From NCBI GenBank assembly GCA_002422725.1, contig DITE01000006.1:50492-86806 (forward strand): a stretch of 36,315 nucleotides of DNA, written 5' to 3'. Under the pieces are notes generated by a model. The model searched no databases and had not been told where the DNA came from. It saw only the letters and a program-made list of their open reading frames with translations. Source of the DNA: Bacteroidales bacterium UBA6192 (lineage in GTDB: Bacteria; Bacteroidota; Bacteroidia; Bacteroidales; F082). The translations under genes and the position numbers were made by a program. Below, piece by piece: positions 8,650 to 16,380 of the stretch; position 1 is the first letter of the stretch; the number at the start of each line of letters is the position of its first letter.

Positions 8650-8681
8650 CTTGACAAACCCCTTCGGTTTTATTACTTTTC
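8650..8681 (+). promoter_or_regulatory. Candidate promoter for small membrane protein
   Basis: CTTG at 8650-8653 (part of TTGACA) is followed after 20 bases by TACTTTTC at 8674-8681, one mismatch from TAnnTTTG. The predicted start of transcription lies about 30 bases before the ATG at 8720. It overlaps nothing on the minus strand except the untranslated upstream extension of the antiporter frame. Confidence 0.4.
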
Positions 8682-8719
8682 GCCAGTTTTTTTTATTGTT
8701 TCACCAAAACCTTTTCAAT

Positions 8720-9145
8720 ATGATTCATTCAAAATTGATTATTGCAACCCTTGCAGGTGCGGTTCTTTATTTCCTACTTGGTTGGGTATTATATGGAATA
8801 TTGTTAATGGATTTCTTTACCAACAATTCCATTCAATACGAAGGCCTGATGAAAGAAATGCCCGATTTAATTTTCATGTTCCTGAGCAATCTGGTGATGG
8901 CTTTCTTTCTTGCCTTTATTCTTGATCACTGGGCCAACAAGAAAAGTTTCGCAAAGGGATTCACTGCAGGGCTATTTATTACATTCCTGATCGGGCTATC
9001 ATTTGATCTGATGTTCTATTCCTCGATGAATATCTATACTCCTGTTGCACTGGTGGTAGATGTGATTGTCGTGTCGGTAATGGGCGGAATTACCGGTGGG
9101 GTTATCGGCTGGATACTCGGCAGTGGCAAAAAGGCTGAAGCATAA
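8720..9145 (+). CDS. Small four-helix membrane protein, unknown function
   Basis: This 141-residue protein has four clear hydrophobic segments: about residues 5-28 (LAGAVLYFLLGWVLYG), 50-70, 80-100 and 110-135. The last segment is glycine-rich (GGITGGVIGWILGSG). The frame continues upstream to 8651, but I chose the ATG at 8720 because it starts just before the first membrane segment and follows the candidate promoter. The first helix with GWVLYG faintly recalls DUF1761-type proteins, but this is not firm. It is divergent from the antiporter. No function can be given. Confidence 0.7.
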   Translation: MIHSKLIIATLAGAVLYFLLGWVLYGILLMDFFTNNSIQYEGLMKEMPDLIFMFLSNLVMAFFLAFILDHWANKKSFAKGFTAGLFITFLIGLSFDLMFYSSMNIYTPVALVVDVIVVSVMGGITGGVIGWILGSGKKAEA

Positions 9146-9286
9146 TTCACCGGCCACATTTGACCTTTCCCAATCTATTCAATAACCGGCTAAGATATTG
9201 CAATGAATATTCTTAGCTATATAAAGTGAGTTGACCGGCAGGTTGAGATTACACAGTTTATCAATCTTTATGATAGGCTACTTGAT

Positions 9287-9308
9287 CGACCTACCGGTCG
9301 CTTTTTTT
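9287..9308 (+). terminator. Rho-independent terminator (plus strand)
   Basis: A five-base-pair stem, CGACC with GGTCG around a TACC loop (9287-9300), is followed by CTTTTTTT. It lies about 140 bases after the small membrane protein gene, with no other plus-strand gene between. Part of the stem could instead pair with GACCGGCAGGT at 9233-9243. The rest of the 9146-9400 gap shows nothing that I recognise. Confidence 0.6.
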
Positions 9309-9400
9309 AAGCTATTTGATAAAACACAATTCGAGACAGCCTCCTTTTTTATAATCATTTGACCAGAAGAATCAAATTGGTAATGGCGACAAGTTCAGGT

Positions 9401-10162
9401 TTAGCCGATTTCGAGTAGTGCCGGGCAGTGATCAGAATGTACCACATCGGATAGTATTCGTACAGCGCGTAACTGAGGCAACAAATTTTCGGTAACCATA
9501 TTATAATCAATGCGCCAGCCTTTGTTATTGGCTCTTGCATTGGCCCGGTAACTCCACCAGGTGTATTGATGAGGCTCCTTATTCAATTGTCTGAAGGTAT
9601 CCACATATCCCAGGCTTAAGAAATGCGTCATCCATTCCCTTTCTTCCGGAAGGAATCCCGATACGGTGGCATTTCGAACAGGGTCGTGAATGTCGATAGG
9701 CTGATGACAGATGTTGTAATCGCCCGACAGGATCAACTTTGGGCGTTTCGTGCGCAATTGCTGGACATAATTTTCAAAATCGCTAAGCCATTCCATCTTA
9801 AAAGCCTGGCGTTCGTCGCCACTGCTACCCGAAGGGTGATAAACACTTACCACCGAAACATCACCGAAATCGGCTCTGATGAATCGGCCCTCGTCATCAT
9901 ACCTGCTGATACCCATACCTGCTTCAATATCGTCGGGCCTGATGCGGGTGAGCAGGGCTACTCCGCTATACCCTTTCTTTTGAGCAGGGAACCAATAATG
10001 ATGGTAACCCAGCTTTTCAAATCCCTCAACCGGTATCTGGTCGGTCGTTGCCTTGATTTCCTGCAGACAAAGCACATCAGGTTGGGCAGATTCGAGCCAT
10101 CCCAGAAAATCTTTGTTGAGCGCTGCCCTGATTCCGTTTACGTTATAGGTAATGATCCGCAT
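9401..10162 (-). CDS. xth: Exodeoxyribonuclease III
   Basis: This 253-residue protein matches the exonuclease III / AP endonuclease family along its whole length. Visible catalytic elements are N7 in the TYNVNGIRAA start, E35 in CLQEIKA, the SGDYNICH motif, WRIDYNM, and the C-terminal SDHCPALLEI with its Asp-His pair. Known of the family: it cuts DNA 5' to abasic sites and removes 3' blocking groups in base-excision repair, with a 3'-5' exonuclease activity on duplex DNA; it needs Mg2+. It is monocistronic and divergent from the CLC gene, with 126 bases between the two starts. Confidence 0.93.
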   Translation of the reverse strand: MRIITYNVNGIRAALNKDFLGWLESAQPDVLCLQEIKATTDQIPVEGFEKLGYHHYWFPAQKKGYSGVALLTRIRPDDIEAGMGISRYDDEGRFIRADFGDVSVVSVYHPSGSSGDERQAFKMEWLSDFENYVQQLRTKRPKLILSGDYNICHQPIDIHDPVRNATVSGFLPEEREWMTHFLSLGYVDTFRQLNKEPHQYTWWSYRANARANNKGWRIDYNMVTENLLPQLRAVRILSDVVHSDHCPALLEIG

Positions 10163-10288
10163 ACAATTCGACGTTATATTTTGGCTAAAATTAGAAAATC
10201 AAAGCATAAGCGTGCCATTATTTTCGCAAAAAGATTACATTCGCAATGCCAAACAACCATAGTTCGCATTCAACAGGGCTTTCAATCT

Positions 10289-12058
10289 ATGATGCAAAAA
10301 CGACTCAAACGCTTTATCCGGTGGCGAACAAACAACCTCAACGACAAGCAGTATATGCTTATTTTAAGTGTTGTTGTGGGAATTCTTGCGGCTTTGTCGG
10401 CCATTGTTATTAAAAATGCAGCCCACTCCATTAAGGAACTGCTTACGAGCAGTTTTTCGGGTCAATATGCCAATATTTTGTATATGGTTTATCCGGCCAT
10501 TGGCATATTGCTCGCGGTCATTTTTATGCGTTTCATCATCAGACAGGAGCCCGGCCATGGGATTCCGGGGGTGTTGTATTCCATTTCGCGAAAAAACGGC
10601 ATCATCAAGAAGCACAATATGTTTACTGCCATCATATCGAGTGCTCTGACAGTAGGCTTTGGCGGGTCGGTGGGGCTCGAAGGCCCGACAGTGTCAACCG
10701 GTGCCGCCATCGGATCGAATCTGGGCCAGACACTCAGGCTCAACTATAAACAAATCACCCTGATGATCAGTCTGGCCAGTGCAGCAGCCATGGCAGCAAT
10801 TTTTCAATCGCCAATTGCCGGTATCGTCTTTGCCATAGAAGTGATCATGATCGATCTCACCATGGCATCCGTTGTGCCTTTGCTTATCGCGTCGTCAACT
10901 GCTGTTATTACCTCCTATTTCGTGCTGGGGAAAGCAGTGATGTATCCGGTTTATCTGCACGACCCATTCATCTTGTCGAACACCCCATATTATGCAATAC
11001 TGGGAATCCTGGCCGGGTTGCTTTCCGTTTACTTCACCCGGGTTTCCATTTTTACGGAGCAATTTTTTGAACGCATCAATGACTGGCGGATCAGATTTTT
11101 GGTTGGGAGTATTACGCTGGGGCTTCTGATCTTTCTTTTCCCTTCGCTTTATGGCGAGGGATATGAAGTGATTAACAACAGCCTTCAAGGCAACTATGAT
11201 GATCTTTTCAGCAACAGTATTTTCTTTCCATACCGTGAAACCGGATGGGTGGTTTTTTTACTCTTTCTGGCAGTTATTATGTTCAAGGCCATTGCTACTT
11301 CGGTAACTTTTGGTGCCGGAGGCGTAGGTGGCATTTTTGCTCCTGCACTGTTTATGGGCGCATTTACCGGACTATTTTTTGCTGTAACGACCAATCATTT
11401 CGAGCTCGGGGAACTCAACCCAAGCAAATTTGCCATGGTAGGCATGGCAGGGATGATTGCCGGAATACTGCATGCACCCTTAACAGGCATCTTTCTGATT
11501 GCCGAAATTACCCAGGGATACGAACTCTTTGTTCCATTAATGGTCGTTTCGACCATTTCGTTCGCTACGATGAAAATCTTTCAGAAAAATTCAGTGTACA
11601 CATACCAGCTTGCCCGTCGGGGCGAACTGCTCACACACAACAAAGACCGTAATGTGCTTAACATGATGAAAGTGAGTAAGCTGATCGAAACAGATTTCAG
11701 CATCATCCCTCCCGATTACACCATGGAAGAACTGGTGAAGGTTATTGCCCTTTCAAAAAGAAATATTTTTCCGGTTGTGGACAGCACCCAAACATTTCTT
11801 GGCCATATCCTGCTCGACGATATCCGCAACATCATGTTCGACAGGGATTTATACCAGACATCTGTTGAAAATCTGATGGTAAGTCCCACATTTATCATTA
11901 ATCCCGATGATTCGATGGAGGAGGTTGCATCAAAGTTCAATGATTCGGGCAAATATAACATCCCTGTGCTGAAGGATGGGCTTTATGTGGGCTACATCTC
12001 ACGAGCCAATGTGTTCTCCTCCTACAGGCAAAAGTTGAGTGAGATGTCGGACGACTGA
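10289..12058 (+). CDS. CLC-family chloride channel or H+/Cl- exchanger with tandem CBS domains
   Basis: The frame is open from 9623, but the upstream part is only antisense to xth. I start at the ATG at 10289 (Met-Met-Gln-Lys), giving 589 residues. The CLC core covers residues ~20-430. Filter motifs are GHGIP at 89-93 (the usual form is GSGIP), GLEGP at 129-133 with the gating glutamate E131, and GGVGGIFAP later. Two CBS domains fill the last ~130 residues (EELVKVIALSKRNIFPVVD and EEVASKFNDSGKYNIPVL). Known of the family: chloride transport, with CBS domains that can bind adenine nucleotides. Transporter or channel mode cannot be told directly. E131 is present, as in exchangers. Confidence 0.9.
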   Translation: MMQKRLKRFIRWRTNNLNDKQYMLILSVVVGILAALSAIVIKNAAHSIKELLTSSFSGQYANILYMVYPAIGILLAVIFMRFIIRQEPGHGIPGVLYSISRKNGIIKKHNMFTAIISSALTVGFGGSVGLEGPTVSTGAAIGSNLGQTLRLNYKQITLMISLASAAAMAAIFQSPIAGIVFAIEVIMIDLTMASVVPLLIASSTAVITSYFVLGKAVMYPVYLHDPFILSNTPYYAILGILAGLLSVYFTRVSIFTEQFFERINDWRIRFLVGSITLGLLIFLFPSLYGEGYEVINNSLQGNYDDLFSNSIFFPYRETGWVVFLLFLAVIMFKAIATSVTFGAGGVGGIFAPALFMGAFTGLFFAVTTNHFELGELNPSKFAMVGMAGMIAGILHAPLTGIFLIAEITQGYELFVPLMVVSTISFATMKIFQKNSVYTYQLARRGELLTHNKDRNVLNMMKVSKLIETDFSIIPPDYTMEELVKVIALSKRNIFPVVDSTQTFLGHILLDDIRNIMFDRDLYQTSVENLMVSPTFIINPDDSMEEVASKFNDSGKYNIPVLKDGLYVGYISRANVFSSYRQKLSEMSDD

Positions 12059-12149
12059 TTTATCCGGCTTTCATAGCTTATTTCAACCCGTTTTGTGCCC
12101 GAATGGTTCCCGCGCCAAGCGTTCAAAGCACACATTATTATTGATGCTT

Positions 12150-14177
12150 TTACGATGTTTCCTGATTTATCATCATCTGCAACTCACCGAATGAAGCTGC
12201 CGGCATCAGACAACCACTGTGATCACAATACCAGTATTGCAGCTTTCCTGTGTCGGATTTGGCCTGAACTGCCGGAATCAGCGATTTCTTATCGGCTGCT
12301 GCTACCAATGTTAGCAGCCCCAGTTTTCTTCTTGCCTGAACTGCCGCTTCTTTGTAAAACGGTCCTCTGATCACCAATAGTTTCTGTCCATTGATCATCA
12401 TAAGGGCCTGTGCCCAATGCGAAAACCCTCCGGGATAGCCTGCCATCATTGGTTTCACCTGAAAAAGCATGGCTTCCGCGCGACTGATGTAGTGGCTTAA
12501 CCCGAATAACATCCCCAGCTTCACCAGTGCCATGCACATGGCTGCATTGGATGATGGCATAACGTTATCATATGATTCTGTAGGCGGTACAACCAATTCA
12601 GTCTGACTGCTCTCAGCAAATCCGAACATGGGTTGTCCGGATTCGGAAAAATGATCCAGAACATAGTCAGCAAGCATTTTCGCCTGCACAAGGTACTCCT
12701 CCTCCTGACTACTTTGATGAAGTTGAATAAGGGCATTGATCAACAAACTGTAATCGTCCAGAAAAGCGGGCACACTGGCCCTGCCATCTTTCCAGCTGCG
12801 CCATAATCCCCCATCGGGTTGTCGCATGGCTGACAAAACAAAATTTGCCGTTTGTTTCGCTTGTGCGAGCATTGCAGGATCATCGAAAACAATATGGGCA
12901 TGGCAAAGTGCCGATATCATCAATACATTCCATGAGCACAAACGCTTATCATCGAGCTGTGGCGGGATACGTGTTTTGCGTTTTGACAACAGCAGTTGTC
13001 GGGCATGTTTCAGTTTCACCGCAAAATTTGCCGCATCAAGTCCATTTTCCAGGCTGAACTCAGTCACACTTTTTGGCAACACAAGTACATTCAGACCATC
13101 TTCCCAATGTGCATCACCATCTATCCCAAAAAATGCTGTTACCAAAGGCGCATCGTCGCCCAGAACTTCGTTGAACTCATCACGGGTCCACACATAGTAC
13201 TTTCCTTCGACACCTTCGCTATCTGCATCAATAGCAGCATAATAACCTCCTTCGGGTCCTCTCATGTCTGTTTGCAAAAACTGTATGGTCTGTTGGCAGA
13301 CTTCTGCGAACAGAGGGTCTTGAAACTGCCGGTAAGCTTCAGCATAAAGGGTAATCAGCTGAGCGTTGTCGTAAAGCATTTTTTCAAAATGAGGTATATG
13401 CCAGCGGTCGTCAACCGAATAGCGTGCAAATCCTCCGGCAAGCTGGTCATAAATGCCCCCCACAGCCATGCGGGTGAGTGTGAGCCGGACATGGTCAGTC
13501 ATCACGCTGTTGGTGAAAACATTGCCGGCAAGTAGCTGAAAGAGCAGGTTATCAGGAAGTGGAAATTTCGGAGCGCCCTTACTTCCACCATTTTTCAGGT
13601 CAAAATTTCCGGCAAATGACGCCATCATTTTTCGCAACAGCGCGTCATCCGTGTCTTCCCACGATTTGTCTGACTTCATTATCCTGTTTTCCTTAAGGCT
13701 CTGGGTGAGTTGCTCTGCCTGTTCGATAAGCGCTTCCGGTTGTTTGTCGAACAGTTCGGCGATCTGCAACAATATGCCCATCCATTGGTCGCGCCTGAAA
13801 TAGGTGCCTCCCCAAACAGGTCTTCCATCAGGCAAGGCAACACAATTGAGCGGCCAGCCACCGCGCTGCCCCAAAAGATGAACTGCATCCATGAACAAAT
13901 GGTCTACATCGGGTCGTTCTTCGCGGTCTACTTTGATGCAGATGAAATGTTTGTTCATCGTTTCGGCAACTTCATTGTTTTCGAACGACTCGTGCTCCAT
14001 CACATGACACCAGTGGCAGGAAGAATAGCCAATGCTAATCAGCATCATTTTGTTTTGCTGCCGGGCAAGTTCCAGCGTTTCGCTGTTCCATGGATGCCAG
14101 TCAACAGGATTATAGGCATGTTGCAACAGGTAGGGGCTCGACTCGTGTATGAGGAGGTTGGGTTTTCGGTCGGACAT
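12150..14177 (-). CDS. DUF255 thioredoxin-domain protein (YyaL / SPATA20 family)
   Basis: This 675-residue protein starts with the family hallmark: PNLLIHESSPYLLQHAYNPV, then a thioredoxin-like domain with the pair C54-H-W-C57 and KVDREERPDVDH. From about residue 190 an alpha/alpha barrel like that of glycan epimerases follows, with FPLPDNLLF, GGFARYSVDDRWHIPHFEKMLYDNAQL and DADSEGVEGKYY. The ATG at 14177 (MSDRK) was chosen over 14195 because it matches the usual length before the first motif. The biochemical role of the family is not established. It is read after the dps terminator, 32 bases downstream of it. It converges with the CLC gene across 91 bases in which I see no terminator. Confidence 0.88.
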   Translation of the reverse strand: MSDRKPNLLIHESSPYLLQHAYNPVDWHPWNSETLELARQQNKMMLISIGYSSCHWCHVMEHESFENNEVAETMNKHFICIKVDREERPDVDHLFMDAVHLLGQRGGWPLNCVALPDGRPVWGGTYFRRDQWMGILLQIAELFDKQPEALIEQAEQLTQSLKENRIMKSDKSWEDTDDALLRKMMASFAGNFDLKNGGSKGAPKFPLPDNLLFQLLAGNVFTNSVMTDHVRLTLTRMAVGGIYDQLAGGFARYSVDDRWHIPHFEKMLYDNAQLITLYAEAYRQFQDPLFAEVCQQTIQFLQTDMRGPEGGYYAAIDADSEGVEGKYYVWTRDEFNEVLGDDAPLVTAFFGIDGDAHWEDGLNVLVLPKSVTEFSLENGLDAANFAVKLKHARQLLLSKRKTRIPPQLDDKRLCSWNVLMISALCHAHIVFDDPAMLAQAKQTANFVLSAMRQPDGGLWRSWKDGRASVPAFLDDYSLLINALIQLHQSSQEEEYLVQAKMLADYVLDHFSESGQPMFGFAESSQTELVVPPTESYDNVMPSSNAAMCMALVKLGMLFGLSHYISRAEAMLFQVKPMMAGYPGGFSHWAQALMMINGQKLLVIRGPFYKEAAVQARRKLGLLTLVAAADKKSLIPAVQAKSDTGKLQYWYCDHSGCLMPAASFGELQMMINQETS

Positions 14178-14201
14178 AATCATTCTTTTGGGCATAAACG
14201 C

Positions 14202-14229
14202 AAAAAAAGCCGGAATTGTTGGTTCCGGC
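14202..14229 (-). terminator. Rho-independent terminator of dps
   Basis: On the minus strand GCCGGAA pairs with TTCCGGC around a 7-base loop (14209-14229), followed directly by seven T residues (14202-14208 as A on the plus strand). It starts 26 bases after the dps stop. It should isolate dps from the DUF255 gene. Confidence 0.85.
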
Positions 14230-14254
14230 CCTTATTTAATTAAATCTGCGGGAA

Positions 14255-14734
14255 CTATTGTCCCATCCAGGATGATAACATCCACACCGTTTTTTCCTGT
14301 TCACGGATATAGTCACTCATGAGGGCGTTGGTTCCTTCATCGTCGATTTCGCCGGCAATGCTGAGGATTTCACGCTCCTTGGTGATCAGCACCTTAAGCC
14401 CTTCGAGCAGATGATTCACCCCAATACGTCCTTCAGACACATTTTTCACTTCCTTGATTGCAGACAAGTCATGATAGATGCTGTAAGCATGCACCGGAGT
14501 GTGCCCAAGAGTAAGAATACGCTCAGCAATTTCATCAATTTTCAGTTGAAGGTCGTTGTACACTTCTTCGAATTTGAGGTGTAGCTCAAAAAACTTTTCC
14601 CCTTTGATATTCCAGTGAAAGCCCCTGACATTCATATAGAATACAGAGAAGTTTGCAAGCAGGTCGTTTAATTTTACAGCCAGATCTTTTGATTTTTGCT
14701 GATCCAGGCCAATAGCATTCAAATTTTTCTTCAT
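14255..14734 (-). CDS. dps: Dps ferritin-like DNA-protection protein
   Basis: This 159-residue protein matches the Dps family from end to end. The inter-subunit ferroxidase residues are visible: H40 in FHWNIKG, H52 in ELHLKFEE, and D67 and E71 in IDEIAERIL. Known of the family: a dodecamer that oxidises Fe(II) with hydrogen peroxide, stores the iron and can shield DNA. There is no lysine-rich N-terminal tail beyond MKKN, so strong DNA binding is uncertain. A TATATTTG -7 box lies about 40 bases upstream, and a strong terminator follows. The gene is divergent from oxyR, but an IS110-family element now separates them. Confidence 0.92.
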   Translation of the reverse strand: MKKNLNAIGLDQQKSKDLAVKLNDLLANFSVFYMNVRGFHWNIKGEKFFELHLKFEEVYNDLQLKIDEIAERILTLGHTPVHAYSIYHDLSAIKEVKNVSEGRIGVNHLLEGLKVLITKEREILSIAGEIDDEGTNALMSDYIREQEKTVWMLSSWMGQ

Positions 14735-14774
14735 AACGTTTAATATTTAATTTGATTTTTTTCTAAATGATCAA

Positions 14775-14782
14775 CAAATATA
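14775..14782 (-). promoter_or_regulatory. Candidate -7 box of dps
   Basis: The minus strand reads TATATTTG, a full match to TAnnTTTG, about 40 bases upstream of the dps ATG. The mobile element probably begins about 45 bases further upstream, so the core promoter seems intact. I see no ATAG-N7-CTAT-type OxyR site on this side. Confidence 0.55.
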
Positions 14783-14901
14783 CATGAAAACGCCCGTTTA
14801 CACACAGACGAATAAAAATCGAATCCAGGGTCTGCAAACGCTTGACGTGCTCGAAGCACAATATTAATTTAGCGTAATATTTAACTTAATTACAATGAAT
14901 T

Positions 14902-16104
14902 ATGAAAAAGACCGCTGGACTCGATGTACACAAAGATACAGTATTTTGTGGCATTTATGACGGGAAACTGCAAAGTGAAGTCAAAGAATTTACAACCACA
15001 ACAGTTTCTGTTTATTCTCTTGGAGAGCATCTTCAAACAGAAGGTGTTCAGGAAGTTGCCATTGAAAGCACGGGGATTTATTGGATTCCCGTGTGGAATA
15101 TTTTAGAAGAAATGGGTTTTTCCCTAATGTTGGTCAACCCATACCTCATCAAACAGATGCCCGGCAGAAAGAGTGATGTAAAAGATGCCCAATGGATTGC
15201 AGCTTTACTTCACAAAGGATTACTACGTGGGAGTCTGATACCCTGTCAGCAAATAAGAGAGCTTAGAACTTACAGTCGAAAGTATGTAAGGCTGCAACAA
15301 AAGCTGACCTCAGTTTTGCAAGAAATTGAGCGCACTCTGGAGATTTGTGGGATACGCATTACAAGCCTTGTAAGCAGAATCTCTGCCATGAGTGTTCGCC
15401 GTATCATTGAGCAAACCATTCAAGGTGAAGATAACCCACTGGAATTAGTAAAACATATTCATGGCCGGATTATCAAAAGGCAAGGCAGAGAGAAGGTGAT
15501 CGAATCTCTCACAGGATTTGTCATGCCACAGCATCGTTTTGTTTTAGAGCAAGCATTGGAGGAATATGACCTGTTGGTCATGCAAAGCGATCGCTGTTTA
15601 TCAAAAATGGCTGAACTATGTAAGTTACATTATTCCAAAGAATTTGAGTTGCTACAGACCATACCGGGAATTAGTGAAATATCAGCCATGATAATTATTG
15701 CCGAAACAGGAGCAGATATGAAAGCCTTTGAAAATAGTGGGAAATTTATTGGCTGGACGGGATTGCGTCCAAGAAATGATGAAAGTGCCGGAAAATTTAA
15801 GAGTACCGCAACAACCAAAGGAAATAAGTATTTGCGCACTATTTTAGTGCAAGTGGCATGGGCTGCATCGCGAACAAAAAATTCCTACTTCAAGGAAAAG
15901 TTCAACAGGCTTTGTATTCGAAAACCACGTAAGAAAGCACTTGTTGCCATAGCCAGAAAAATAGGTGTCGTGATCTTTAATGTTTTAAATAAAACAGAGT
16001 GCTATAACTCAAGTTTACTCATAGTTCCACAGACAGAGAAGGTTCAACAACAAGTAATATACCATAAGAAAGAGTTGGAACGATTGGAAAAAATACTTAA
16101 CTAA
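14902..16104 (+). CDS. IS110-family transposase (DEDD recombinase)
   Basis: This intact 400-residue transposase has the N-terminal RuvC-like domain with D8 (GLDVHK), E55 (AIESTG), D92 and D95 (GRKSDVKDAQ). The C-terminal Tnp_20 domain follows, starting near LLQTIPGIS at residue 251. S295, in the RNDESAGKFK segment, is the likely nucleophile, and TTKGNKYLR is the usual family tail of that block. Known of the family: RNA-guided recombination using a bridge RNA coded in the element's non-coding end. A hairpin, GTGCT-CGA-AGCAC, lies at 14847-14859 before the gene. No frameshift or stop is seen, so the enzyme may be active. Confidence 0.93.
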   Translation: MKKTAGLDVHKDTVFCGIYDGKLQSEVKEFTTTTVSVYSLGEHLQTEGVQEVAIESTGIYWIPVWNILEEMGFSLMLVNPYLIKQMPGRKSDVKDAQWIAALLHKGLLRGSLIPCQQIRELRTYSRKYVRLQQKLTSVLQEIERTLEICGIRITSLVSRISAMSVRRIIEQTIQGEDNPLELVKHIHGRIIKRQGREKVIESLTGFVMPQHRFVLEQALEEYDLLVMQSDRCLSKMAELCKLHYSKEFELLQTIPGISEISAMIIIAETGADMKAFENSGKFIGWTGLRPRNDESAGKFKSTATTKGNKYLRTILVQVAWAASRTKNSYFKEKFNRLCIRKPRKKALVAIARKIGVVIFNVLNKTECYNSSLLIVPQTEKVQQQVIYHKKELERLEKILN

Positions 16105-16116
16105 AATTAGCGTAAA

Positions 16117-16230
16117 GGTCGGGTAACTTTGTGGTGGATAAAACCCCGTCCACAAATAGACCAATGCAAATAATCTGCACGTTTGCAGATTCTAAGAACA
16201 CAGACATGAGTTAATGCTGTCCGAGTGGAC
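16117..16230 (+). ncRNA. Candidate bridge RNA region, 3' side of IS110 element
   Basis: Three hairpins follow one another after the transposase stop. The first pairs GGTC (16117-16120) with GACC (16159-16162) and TTTGTGG (16128-16134) with CCACAAA (16150-16156), with an asymmetric internal loop between the two stems. The second is a perfect 8-base-pair stem, AATCTGCA with TGCAGATT (16172-16191). The third is GTCC with GGAC (16219-16230). Bridge RNAs of IS1111-type elements are coded on this side of the transposase. Loop complementarity to the element ends was not resolved by eye. Part of this DNA may lie outside the element. Confidence 0.4.
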
Positions 16231-16347
16231 TGTCAAACCCGAAGGAGAAACTCGCTCACCGAAAGCGGATATAATTTGGATAAGGATTTTTAGGAGAAAG
16301 TTAAACAAATAAACCACACTTGTCAAATCGATTGTTTTTACCATCCC

Positions 16348-16362
16348 ATAGATAAAATCTAT
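16348..16362. promoter_or_regulatory. OxyR-type operator palindrome
   Basis: ATAGATAAAATCTAT is a perfect inverted repeat (ATAGAT, three A, ATCTAT). It fits the classic OxyR pattern ATAGnTnnnAnCTAT and the general LysR T-N11-A rule. It overlaps the first bases of the TATATTTG -7 box of oxyR. Binding here would be expected to block oxyR transcription, i.e. autorepression. A second half-site pair one or two helical turns away is not evident. Confidence 0.65.
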
Positions 16363-16367
16363 ATTTG
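16360..16367 (+). promoter_or_regulatory. Candidate -7 box of oxyR
   Basis: TATATTTG is a full match to TAnnTTTG, only about 13 bases before the ATG at 16381. This predicts a very short leader. The box shares three bases with the OxyR-type palindrome. Confidence 0.55.
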
Positions 16368-16380
16368 CAAAAAAAACCTT

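Larger units (their letters stand above)
14824..16300 (+). mobile_element. IS110-family insertion sequence (approximate ends)
   Basis: The element holds one transposase gene with about 75 bases of non-coding DNA before it and probably 90-200 after it. TCTGCAAACG at 14831-14840 recurs inverted at 16180-16189, which may be the subterminal repeats known from the IS1111 subgroup; the true right end could then be near 16195. The 3' non-coding DNA is highly structured, as expected for a bridge RNA. No target duplication is clear, as is usual for the family. The element sits between dps and oxyR. Its exact ends cannot be fixed without an empty-site relative. Confidence 0.65.

Noticed and set aside
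8544..8657. N-terminal extension of the antiporter by 38 codons
   Set aside because: It lies across and upstream of a TACATTTG promoter box, and the family begins close to the MIEAIQ start.
9623..10288. N-terminal extension of the CLC frame by 222 codons
   Set aside because: It is antisense to the xth gene and has no membrane or domain pattern; the CLC family starts near 10289.
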